DNA of 64,000 nucleotides, from the NCBI GenBank assembly GCA_025356715.1, contig JANXRU010000146.1, positions 1 through 64,000 on the forward strand. The letters run 5' to 3'. Positions 42,354 to 53,300 of the stretch are shown one piece after another. Position 1 is the stretch's first letter; each line of letters opens with the position of its first letter. The notes beneath the pieces are model-generated. The model made no database searches and had not been told where the DNA came from. It saw only the letters and a list, made by a program, of their open reading frames with translations. Source of the DNA: Bacteroidota bacterium. GTDB lineage: Bacteria; Bacteroidota; Bacteroidia; B-17B0; B-17BO. A program made the translations under genes and the position numbers.

Positions 42354-42397
42354 GGTTGCGTGATAAAGAAATTTATAGGTAGTTGGGGAGATATTAT

Positions 42398-43297
42398 TTA
42401 ACTTCTTGGATGAAATTGTGTAATCACATCGCGCAAAAATTCTCTATCAATATGCGTATAAATTTCTGTTGTGGTGATACTTTCATGCCCAAGCATTTGC
42501 TGCACTGCTCTGAGGTCAGCTCCTGCTTCCACTAAACTTGTAGCAAAAGAATGGCGAAACGTATGAGGAGAAATTTTTTTCTTTATTCCTGCTTCTAATG
42601 CAAATTGTTTAATTAAATAAAAAATCATCACACGTGAAAGTTTTGAGCCGCTTCTATTCAAAAAAACAATATCGTTACTTCCAACTTTTGGCTCCATATG
42701 ATTACGAATATTTTGGGTATAAAAGTTAATGGCTTTAATGGCAACTCTTCCAATTGGAACTAAGCGTTCTTTATTTCCTTTTCCAATTACCCGCACAAAT
42801 TGATCGGTAAAAGAAATGTCAGATATTTTTAAGCTTACAGTTTCGGTAACACGCAATCCGCAACTAAACATCGTTTCTAAAATGGCTTTGTTACGCACTC
42901 CTTCTGGTTTTGATAAATCAATTACTGATATCATCTTATCAATTTCATTTACACTTAATACATCGGGAAGTTTACGTGCTGTTTTTGGGGCTTCTAATAA
43001 TTCACTTGGATTTTTTTTGATAAGGTCTTCCATCATCAAATATTTATAAAATGCTTTGATGCCTGAAATAATTCGGGCTTGCGAAGTAGGCATCATTCCC
43101 AATTCAGAAATCCACCTTAAAAATTCTCGAAGCGTGGCAAGATCAATTTCTTCGGGTGTTACGTTCATTTGTTTAAGTTCCAAAAATTGACAAATTTTTT
43201 CAATGTCATGTTCATAAGCTTCAATAGAATTTAGAGAAAGTGAACGCTCTAATTGAAGATAAGATTTAAAACCTTTGATATAAATTTGCCAGTTCAA
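42398..43297 (-). CDS. xerD: XerD-type tyrosine recombinase
   Basis: The 299-residue recombinase has an N-terminal SAM-like domain (1-90) and a catalytic domain with R149, K173, H245, R248, H271 and nucleophile Y280. Length and sequence suit chromosomal XerC/XerD, which resolve dimers at dif, rather than a phage integrase. The start is TTG at 43297; upstream in-frame codons offer no ATG. It is divergent from aroQ with short repeated words between them. No attachment site is seen. Confidence 0.93.
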   Translation of the reverse strand: MNWQIYIKGFKSYLQLERSLSLNSIEAYEHDIEKICQFLELKQMNVTPEEIDLATLREFLRWISELGMMPTSQARIISGIKAFYKYLMMEDLIKKNPSELLEAPKTARKLPDVLSVNEIDKMISVIDLSKPEGVRNKAILETMFSCGLRVTETVSLKISDISFTDQFVRVIGKGNKERLVPIGRVAIKAINFYTQNIRNHMEPKVGSNDIVFLNRSGSKLSRVMIFYLIKQFALEAGIKKKISPHTFRHSFATSLVEAGADLRAVQQMLGHESITTTEIYTHIDREFLRDVITQFHPRS

Positions 43298-43307
43298 TTT
43301 TATTTTT

Positions 43308-43333
43308 GAATTACGATTTTCGAATTACGATTT
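43308..43333. repeat. Direct repeat GAATTACGATTT between xerD and aroQ
   Basis: GAATTACGATTT occurs at 43308-43319 and again at 43322-43333, two bases apart, in the divergent spacer. The second copy abuts the aroQ -7 element. Confidence 0.7.
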
Positions 43334-43337
43334 ATTT

Positions 43338-43345
43338 TAGATTTG
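43338..43345 (+). promoter_or_regulatory. -7 element of aroQ, implying a leaderless mRNA
   Basis: TAGATTTG matches TAnnTTTG and ends five bases before the ATG at 43351. No good -33 TTG is present. Confidence 0.55.
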
Positions 43346-43350
43346 CATCA

Positions 43351-43773
43351 ATGAAAGTTATCATCATTAACGGTCCTAATTTAAATTTACTCGGAAAACG
43401 TGAGCCTGAAATTTATGGTTCACAAACTTTTGAAGAATATTTTTCAGTATTAAAAATAGAATTTCCTTCCGTTGAAATAAGTTATTATCAAAGTAATGTG
43501 GAAGGAGAACTCATTAACAAATTACATGAAGTTGGTTTTACTTATGATGGAATTATTTTAAATGCCGGTGGATACACACATACTTCTGTTGCATTAAGCG
43601 ATGCGGTTGCTGCCATTAAAACTCCAGTTATTGAAGTTCATATTTCAAATATTTTTGCGAGAGAAGAATACCGACATGTTTCTCTTTTATCAAAACATTG
43701 CAAAGGAATAATTAGTGGATTGGGCTTGAGTGGGTATGCAATGGCAATAAAGTATTTTTCAACCACTAAGTAG
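43351..43773 (+). CDS. aroQ: 3-dehydroquinate dehydratase, type II
   Basis: The 140-residue dodecameric-type enzyme removes water from 3-dehydroquinate in the shikimate pathway. Seen are GPNLNLLGKREPEIYG with the catalytic Tyr22, the ILNAGGYTHTS loop and the EVHISNIFAREEYRH segment with its histidine. The ATG at 43351 is chosen: earlier in-frame TTG codons would add residues encoded by the intergenic repeats, and the -7 element lies just upstream of this ATG. Confidence 0.96.
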   Translation: MKVIIINGPNLNLLGKREPEIYGSQTFEEYFSVLKIEFPSVEISYYQSNVEGELINKLHEVGFTYDGIILNAGGYTHTSVALSDAVAAIKTPVIEVHISNIFAREEYRHVSLLSKHCKGIISGLGLSGYAMAIKYFSTTK

Positions 43774-43806
43774 TTAAGCAATATACATTTGAGTTTAATT
43801 GCATTA

Positions 43807-43908
43807 TTATCTTGCCGATAGCAGGTAACTTCCAACTGCAAGAGAAACCACAGCCGTAAGCAAAACAACAAATAGAATAACTTCTTTTTGATATTTATTG
43901 ATAGTCAT
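43807..43908 (-). CDS. Probable 33-residue single-pass membrane peptide
   Basis: The minus strand encodes a 33-residue peptide beginning MTINKYQKEV, followed by one hydrophobic helix (about residues 11-30, VILFVVLLTAVVSLAVGS) and ending LLSAR. A full -7 match, TATTTTTG at 43913-43920, stops four bases before the ATG, the same geometry as at other genes here, which argues that the frame is real. Small single-pass peptides often modulate membrane complexes. No family is recognised and no homologue search was possible. Confidence 0.55.
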   Translation of the reverse strand: MTINKYQKEVILFVVLLTAVVSLAVGSYLLSAR

Positions 43909-44318
43909 AATTCAAAAATATGTTTGAAAATCAGTGGTTTGACTAGGTTTTTTACGTTTATTATTTTGGTATAATAATTTTATAAACTAATTAGATGAAT
44001 TTGAAATAAGTAGAGAGAAATGGCAATAAATCTGTTATAAGCAGGAATTATTTTTTAAGCGATAAATTCATCAGAAAAAAATACTACATAGTCTTTGTAT
44101 GTTTTTTTAATATTTACTATTGTCGATATCTATTGGTTAAAACGTTTTTATTGAATTAATAGATTGATTGAATGTGTGTCAAAAATTTCACTAAATTCTT
44201 AACTGAATAACGAAACTATAAATTCTCTTAAAATTCTCTTGAGTATTGTAGCCCTGATTTTTTTTATTAATATAGCAAATAATAAACATCTTTCATTTCA
44301 ATAATTATTAATAACATT
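43909..44318. other. 410-base spacer before the giant secreted protein gene
   Basis: Apart from the -7 element of the small peptide at 43913-43920, I see no gene or RNA. A TATAAT-like word occurs near 43970, but no convincing TAnnTTTG with a -33 TTG was found for the gene at 44319. The sequence is A/T-rich and could hold a regulated promoter. Confidence 0.4.
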
Positions 44319-47300
44319 ATGAGAACAGCTAAGCAATTATTATTTAAATCAATTATTCTCCCCTTTATTTTAATAGCTTCAATTGTTGTAGCTCAAACAC
44401 CAATTACCGGTGCTAAGTCAGTACCTGGTAATTATTCGTCTATTAAAATGGCTATTGATAGTTTAAACTTTAATGGTGTCGGGGCGGGGGGAGTAACTTT
44501 TAATGTTCTTGCTACTTGGACAGAAACTGCACCAACCGGTGGTTATCGTATGACGGCTACTGGTAGCTCCTCTAATCCTATTGTTTTTCAAAGAAGTGGA
44601 ACTGGGGTGAATCCATTAATATCAGCTCCAGTTGGAGCTGTAACAGTTTCGAGTGCATCTACAACACTTGATGGAATTTGGACCTTTGTTGGATCTGATT
44701 ATGTAACGATCAACGGTATAGATTTAGTTGATAATAATACCATGCCATCAGGAGCTAATAGTAATATGCCTGATTTCATGGAATATGGTTATGGTTTTTT
44801 CAAAAATTCGGCTGCCGATGGTTGCCAAAACAACAGTGTTAAAAACTGTAAGATCACGCTAAATAATCTGAATGGTTTAATTGGTCCGAGCTTTGGAACA
44901 AATTCATTTAACGGGGCAACAGGTATTCTTTTTTCACCCACTAAAGATACAGCTATATCAGCTGCTGCTGTATTTACACCTTCTGCTGCTTCGGGAACGA
45001 ATTCATCTAATACTATTTACACCAATAATTTCCTTAATTGCTATACAGCAGTTGGCATATTTGGATATTCTGCTGCTTCTCCATATACCTTAGGAGATGC
45101 TAATAATGATATTGGTGGAAATTTAGCTAGTACTGGAAATAATATTCTTAGTTTTGGAACAGGGTTAACGAACTATTTTGTTGCATCTGCTGCTTATGCA
45201 ACAAATGCTATATTGGTTACATCAACAGGTCTGGTTTACCGGGTAAGTGTTGGTGGAACTTCAGGTGTTGCTGCACCAACAACTACAACACTTAACTCAC
45301 CAATTGTTAATGGCTCTTGTACACTTTATTATTTGTATACAACCGTTTTTGCCAATGCAATTTTAGTAAACAATCAGTATGGAATTAATATATCATACAA
45401 TAATATTGTGAATAGCGGAAATGGTAATGGAGCTCCTTCAATAGTAGGTATGCGTGCAATATATATTGGGACTGCAGCGGGAGCAAGTGCAACTGTTACT
45501 TATAATAATATTAATTTAAAAGCGATAGCTTCAGCATCCAATCTTGAAGGGATACAAAATGCAGCAGGAAGCACTGCTAATGGAAATACAATTAACATTT
45601 CAAACAATACACTTTCCTTAACTGAAGGATTGGCTCTGAATTCTACAACAGGAGTGCTAAATGTTCAACCAACAAGTTCCGTTTATGGAATATATAGCAA
45701 TGGCGCCTCTCCTGCAACACTAAGCGTTACCAACAACACGTTTACCAATGATACTAATTACAGCACATCAGGTACCACCTATATGATCTATAATACGGGT
45801 GCTGTTACAACCACTATTAATTTAAATAATAATACTATTGGAAATATGGCATTCCCTGGAGCTTCTGCTAATACTGGAACTATTTATGGTATTTATACAA
45901 GTTCAGGATCGGCATCAACTACCTTAAACACAAACAATAATATTTTTCAGAACTTCAATTTTACTACCACTGCCACCGGAACTATATATTTTATATACAA
46001 TAGTACTCAACAGGGTACATCTAATATGAATTCAAATAATTATAATAACCTTACGTTGAATTCAACAGCAGCCTGTTATTTCGCTTATAATAGTAATGCT
46101 ACCCAAACTACTAATTTTAATAACAACTTTATTACCACTGCGTTTAATAAAACAGGAGCTGGAGGAACTCTTTATGGTTATTATAATTTTGGAAGCCCAG
46201 GAGGAGGAATAGCTACTTTCACTGGAAATAATTTTTCCAATATTACTTTAATTGGTGCAACTGCTTTATATGGTATTTACCAGGCTACCTCAACAAGTCA
46301 GCAATACATAGGTACAAATAATATTGTGAATAATGTTACCAGTGGTGCTGCAGCTATTAGTGGTTTATATTTCACCTATGGAGCAGCAGGATGCGTACTA
46401 AGCGGAAATACTGTTTCCAATATAACTTGTGCTTCTACTTTGTATGGAATTCAACTAGGCACTACAGCATCTACATCCTTAAACTGTTTTAGTAATAATA
46501 TTAATAGTTTAACCACTACGGGTGCCGCTGCTGTTTATGGCATTTACCATGGTGCCGGTACAGCCACTAATATGTATCAGAATAAATTGTTTGCTATTCA
46601 AGCGAACAATGCAGGAGGTACTTCTTTTGGGATTTATATTTCAGGTGCCACCACTGTATCCATGTACAATAATGTTTTAGGAAATATAACAGCACCTATT
46701 TCTACCATTACTGCTCCAACGCCTGCCGTTACAGGTATTTACCTTAGCGGTGGCACAACAATAAATATGTATTATAATACGGTTAATTTAAACGCAACCA
46801 GTTCTGGTGTCAACTTTGGAAGTGCAGCACTTTATACATCTACTACACCAACTTTAACACTAAGAAATAATATTTTAATTAATAATTCAACAGCAAATGG
46901 TACGGGTAAGACAATTACTTATCAAAGAAGTTCGACTACTTTAACTTCGTATGCCAATACATCAAATAATAATGTTTTTTATTCAGGGGCTACACCATCT
47001 TCTACCTATACTTTATTTTATGATGGAACCAATGTTGACTCCACTCTTGTTCAGCTTAAAGCTTTTGTAGCTCCAAGAGATGCTGCATCTAACACTGAAA
47101 ATACAACTTTCATAAGCACATCCGGAGTTTCTTCAAACTTCTTGAATCCTGATAGTACAGTAACGACAGTTGTTGAAAGTGGAGCAAGTAATATTGCAGG
47201 AATTACTACCGATTTTAACGGACGAATCCGTGCCGGAAATGCCGGCTATACGGGTACTTCTACATCTCCTGATATTGGGGCTTTTGAAGGTAACTTAATA

Positions 47301-50300
47301 GGTATACCGATGGTTTATGATTCAAGTAATGTTGATCAAATTATCACAAGTGTTCCTGTTGGTGCAACAAACCAAGCCATTGTTGCTATCAGAGTTTATG
47401 CAGAGAATTCATATAATGCTCTTACTTTAACAAGATTTAAATTAAACACGGCAGGCTCAACAAGTGCAGCCAATATGATTAACGCTAAAGTATTCTATAC
47501 TGGAAGCAGTTCGGTATTTTCATCAGCAACTCAATACGGAACTACAGTTGTTTCACCCAGTGGATTGTTTTATGTTAATGGGAGTTCGCCACTAGCTCCA
47601 GGTGTAAATTATTTTTGGGTTACTTATGACGTATCGGCATCAGCAACGCCTTCAAATGTTTTAGATGTAAGAGTTGATAGCTTATTGCTTTCAGGAGTGA
47701 ACAGAACACCAATCAATGGAAATCCAACCGGATCAAGAACTATTTTGGGCCCGATGTCAGGAACATATTTAGTTGGTTTAGGTCAAACTTATACCACTAT
47801 CACATCAGCCATTGCAGATTTAAATGCACTTGGCGTTAGTGGGGCTGTTTCATTACAACTTACTTCTTTGTATTCAAGTGCATCAGAAACTTTTCCAATA
47901 ACATTTGGTGCAATAAGTGGAGTTGGTCCAACTAAAAAAGTAACTGTTATACCTCAAACCGGTGCAACGGGTCTTAGCATTGTAAGTTCAAATACAACTG
48001 CAACAATAGATATGAATGGTTGTAGTTATATAGTGATTGACGGTAGACCAGGAGGAACCGGAAGCCGAAATCTTGCAATTGGAAATACATCTACATCAGG
48101 TGTTGCTATTCGTTTTATCAACGATGCTTGCTTCAATACTATTCAACATGATACTGTTTATGGAGTGAATTCAGCATCAGCAGGTGGGGTTATTTTCTTT
48201 TCTACTACATCCGGTGTTAGAGGAAATGATAGTAATACAGTTGACAACTGCGATATTAAAGATGGTGCAACTACTCCTGCAACAACTATTTATTCAGCAG
48301 GAAATACAACAACCACTGCTTTAAATAACAGTAATAATTTTATCACAAATAATAATATCTATAATTTCTGGAACGCTACTATTGAATGTAATGCATTTAA
48401 AATTACAGCAGGAAGCACAGATTGGATAATGAGTGGAAACAGTATGTTCCAAACAGCTACTAGAACCGCTACTGCAGCGTTCCAACAATATATTTGGAAT
48501 TGTAATAATACGGGAGCTAACAATCACATCATGACCAATAATTATATTGGAGGAAGTGCACCGTTATGTGGTGGTACACCATGGACGGCTAATAGTTCTG
48601 TTGGATTTAGGATTACGGGTGCTTATTTAAATGTTGGAGTAATAACACCATCAACGTTCAGTGGAAATACTTTTGCCAATATTAACCTTACTAGTGCAGG
48701 TACAGCTTATACAACTACACCTGGAGTGTTTTCAGGACCTTGGTTAGTGGGTGGTTTAGTGAATGTAAACAATAATACATTTGGTAGCATGACCTCCACA
48801 AATTCAATTGTTGTAAATAGTGGAATAGCAAGTAATTTATTGGTGCCTATTGGAGCAACAGGAACTCCTGCAGGAACCATTTCTATTAAAGGCAATAATT
48901 TTGGAGGGATCACTATTAATGGTTCTTCAACAAGTATTAATTCAACTATTAACTTAATTAATATTACTACTTCAACAACAACTACTACTTACAATATTGA
49001 TAGCAATACTTTTGGAAATGGCTTAGCTGATAATATTATTGCTGCAACTGCTTCTGTTTCTGCAACCGGGCAACAGGTAGCAGCTATTCTTTCAAGTGCT
49101 GCTACCAACTTGAATATTCGGTACAACACCATTCAAAATTTTAGAAATAATGCCGTGGGGACATCAACTACTCCTATCAATTGGTTACATGCAATAGATA
49201 TTAGTGGAAATAGTATCGACTCGATTATTGGCAATTCCATGTTTAATTTTAATATTGGTTCAACCTATCAAAATAATAATACAGGTAGTTGCGCCTTAAT
49301 GGGAATTAGAGCCGTTCCGGTAACAGCAGGGAACTATATTTCCGGAAATCAGATATATGGATTTAGCCAAACCTATACCGGATCGAATGCCGTTTCATCC
49401 ATTGGTATTTTAACAAACAATATGTTAACTCCGTCTATTATTCAAAAGAATATTATTCATTCTTTTAATATAGCGGCAAGTGGAAATACCTCATCCATTA
49501 CGGCTATTTATGCTGGTGGTGGTTCAGAGAAATTTATTAATAACATTATACGGTTAGGTATAGATACTTTAGGAACACCTATTACTACTACTCCATTGAT
49601 CTATGGATTTTATAAAAGTTCAGGTGCAATTAACGTTCTTTTCAATTCGGTTTATATCGGTGGATCAGGAATTGGAAGTGGAGTTGCAAATACATTTACA
49701 TTTTATAGTGCTGCAAATGGAATTGATTCAATCATGAATAATGTATTTTCTAATGAACGTTCTAATTCTTCAACAGGAGGAACACATTATGCTATAGGTC
49801 TTGCAGGAAATACAACTCTTTCATGCAATGGTAATATATATTGGTATAATGGTTCAGGGGGGGCACTTGGATTATACGGAGCCACTCCTTCAACGACTTT
49901 ATCTGCTTGGAATACTTTATCAGGAGTTGATGGGGCAAGTGCATTAGCTAATCCACAATTTATCAACCCTACAGGTACAAGTTCAACATTTAATATGCAT
50001 ATCAGTTCATCCATACCAACACCGGTAGAGCGTTCAGGGATTTTTATTCCGTACATTACAGATGATATTGACGGACAAACAAGAAGTGCTTTAACACCAA
50101 CAGATATTGGAGGTGATGCAGGTAACTTTATTCTTAGCGATGTTATTGCGCCAAATATTTCACATGTTGCAGTTGGTAATACCGCATCAACTTCTGATAG
50201 AACTATTACAGCAACAATAACGGATGCAACAGGAGTTAGTCTATACAGTACAAATCGTCCGAGAGTATATTTCAAGAAATCTGCGGCAGGAACATTTGTT

Positions 50301-53300
50301 TCTAATGCAGGAACATTTGTTTCAGGTACGGCTCAAAATGGGGTTTGGTCATTTGTTATCAGTTCATCTGCAATGAGTGGTCTTACGCTTGGTGATTCAG
50401 TTTATTATTATTTGATAGCTCAAGATAGTTCGTCATCAACAAATATATCATCGCTTCCTTCTGGTGTTTCAGCAGTTACTGTTAATGGTATTATTTCTAA
50501 CCCACCAACAAATTATAGCTATACCATTGTGCCCGGCTTTAGCGGAACAATTACCATAGGATCTGGTGGAACTTATCCATCATTAACAACGGCAGGCGGT
50601 ATTTTTGCTGCTATTAATGCAGGTGCTTTAACAGGGAATGTTACATTAATGTTAGTGAGTGATCTTTTAGAAGATGGAACAAATGCTCTTAATGCTTGGA
50701 GTGAAACTGGTGGAGGAAATTATACTTTATCTATTGTACCTGATGGCACTACAGAAAGAGTTGTTGCGGGTTCAAATGCAGGTGCTTTAATTAAATTTAA
50801 TGGTACTCGAAGAGTTAAAGTAGATGGACGTTTTAGTGGAGTTGGTCGTTATTTGAGATTCAGAAACAGAACTCTGGCTGGTGTTACTTTCCAATTCATC
50901 AATGATGCACATCGAGATACAATTACTTATTGTAGCATTGAAGGAGTTAATAACACAACAGGAACCATCTTGTTTGGAACATCAAATGCTGTTGGTGGAA
51001 CAGGTAATGATTCCAATGCAGTGACTTATTGTTTAATTCGTGATACTTTGGGAACATCAGTTGTAACAGGTGTTCCGAATACAGGTGTAAGTTCATCAGG
51101 AACCAGCGGATTAGAAAATAGTGAAAATGCTCTTTTGAATAATGAGATATATAATTGGGGATACAATGCTATAAATTTAAATGCTACCGGAACCGGAAAC
51201 AATTGGAATATTAGTAATAATTCTTTTTATCAAACGGCTAACAGAGCTAACAACCTTCAAATAATATTGATCTCTGGAGGAACAAGCCATAGTATTCGTA
51301 AAAACAGTATCGGTGGTGCCGCAGCAAACAGAAGTGGCAACATCCTTCAAACAAGTAGTGGTTTATATGGTGTATATTATCAATCTGCTGTTACAGGAAC
51401 ACCTTCCGTAATAGATAGTAACACATTTGCTAATTTAATGACTTCGTCATCAACCGGTGTATTTGGTGTTTATGTAACAAGTGGAACAGTGAATATAACC
51501 AACAATACAATTGGAGGTTTGCAAAATGCATGGGACACAATACAAAATGGTTATGACAATGGATTAATATACGTGAGTGGAGGAACTGTTTTAATTGATA
51601 AAAATACTATCGCTAATGCTAAATATATTGGAGGCTCTGGAAACCGTATGGCCGGAATGTATATTGCAGGAGGAGTAACCACTATAACAAATAATATCAT
51701 TCACGATATGGTTGCTAATTCAACCGGTGGCGGATATTTATATTTACCTGTTGGAATTTTATTTTATGGTACTTCCGGTACACATACCATTGAAGGAAAT
51801 ACTATTTATAATATTATAAATAATAACACCGGAGCAGCTACTTATGCTGCAGTTGGTATTGATGTTTATGTCAGTGCTTCTGTTCCTGTTACAATAAAAA
51901 GAAACCGTATTTATAATGTGTACACTTCCAGCACAGGTGTGGGAGCAAGCTCAGGTTTAGCTTCAGGAATTTATGTTGGTACAGGTGGTAATTCTATTTT
52001 GAATAACCAAATAAGTATGGGCGCGTCATCTATATTAGAGAACCGTGTTGTGGGTATACAAGATGTTGCATCAAGTGGTACTAATACTTTTTATTACAAC
52101 AGTGTTTTCATTAATGGAACTACCTCAACAGGAAGCAATAATTCATATTGTATTCAACGTACTTCAACTGCAACGGATATTGTATGGAATAATATTTTTT
52201 ACAACAAACGAACCACAGCGGGAACTGGTTACAATTATGCCACGGGATCAAGTAGTGCCACAGGTATAACTTCAGCGTCTATTGATTATAACTTATTGGT
52301 TGTTCCAGATACTTCAAAAATTGCTGAACTACCTGTTAATATTCCAAATGGTATTAGTGCATTCAATACATTATTTAGGCCAACTACATACAATACTAAC
52401 TGGATGGAATTAGCTTCAACTATTCCATCACTAAATTTATTTACGGATACCTCTGTAGGAAACCTGAACATAAATACCGCAAATGCTGCAAGTTGGTATG
52501 CAAATGGAAAAGGGATTGCACTTGCCGGAATCACCGGAGATTTTGTGAATGCTTCAACAACGCGTTCCACCAGTATTTCAACGGGCTCAACGGATATTGG
52601 CTCTGTTGAGTTTACTACAGCCACTACTCCTCCTGTAGCTATTGCATCTTCTTCACCAACTTTGGGAACTACTTCAACATATTCTTTTGCTAACAGACAA
52701 GTAGCTAGTATTAATTGGGGGTCAACAGGTGTAGTACCTTTTAGTGCTACAGTTACATATTATAGTGGAATAAATGCTCCAAGTTTAATAGCAGGCAAAA
52801 CTCAATATAACGGTTATGTAAATGTAAATGCAATTGGTTCTGTGGGGCTTAATTATATTATTTCTATCATAAGTGATAGTGCTATTTTGGGAAATGTTTC
52901 TAGTTCATCGTCTTCAAGACTTGCTTATTACTCTACATCAACATGGAATTCGGTAACAACAAGTTTGGCTAACGCTTCAACTGGTATATTATCTAGTACC
53001 GTAACCTTAGGTTCGTCATCTTTATCGTCAGTGTATACAGGTACTGATATTACTAATCCTTTGCCTGTTGAATTAGTAAACTTTGCGGCAAATACAGATG
53101 GAAAAGATGTATTCCTAAAATGGAGCACTGCAAATGAATTAAATAATAGAGGCTTTGATATTGAAAGGTCGGTTGATGGAAATCATTTTGAATACATCGG
53201 TTTTGTTCAAGGAAATGGAACATCATCATCATTGAATAATTATACATCAATAGATAAAGAAGCATTTAGTTCAACTGCATCAAACATTATTTTTTACCGA

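Noticed and set aside
42398..43297. Phage or island integrase
   Set aside because: Length and sequence fit chromosomal XerD, and no attachment sites or mobile genes surround it.
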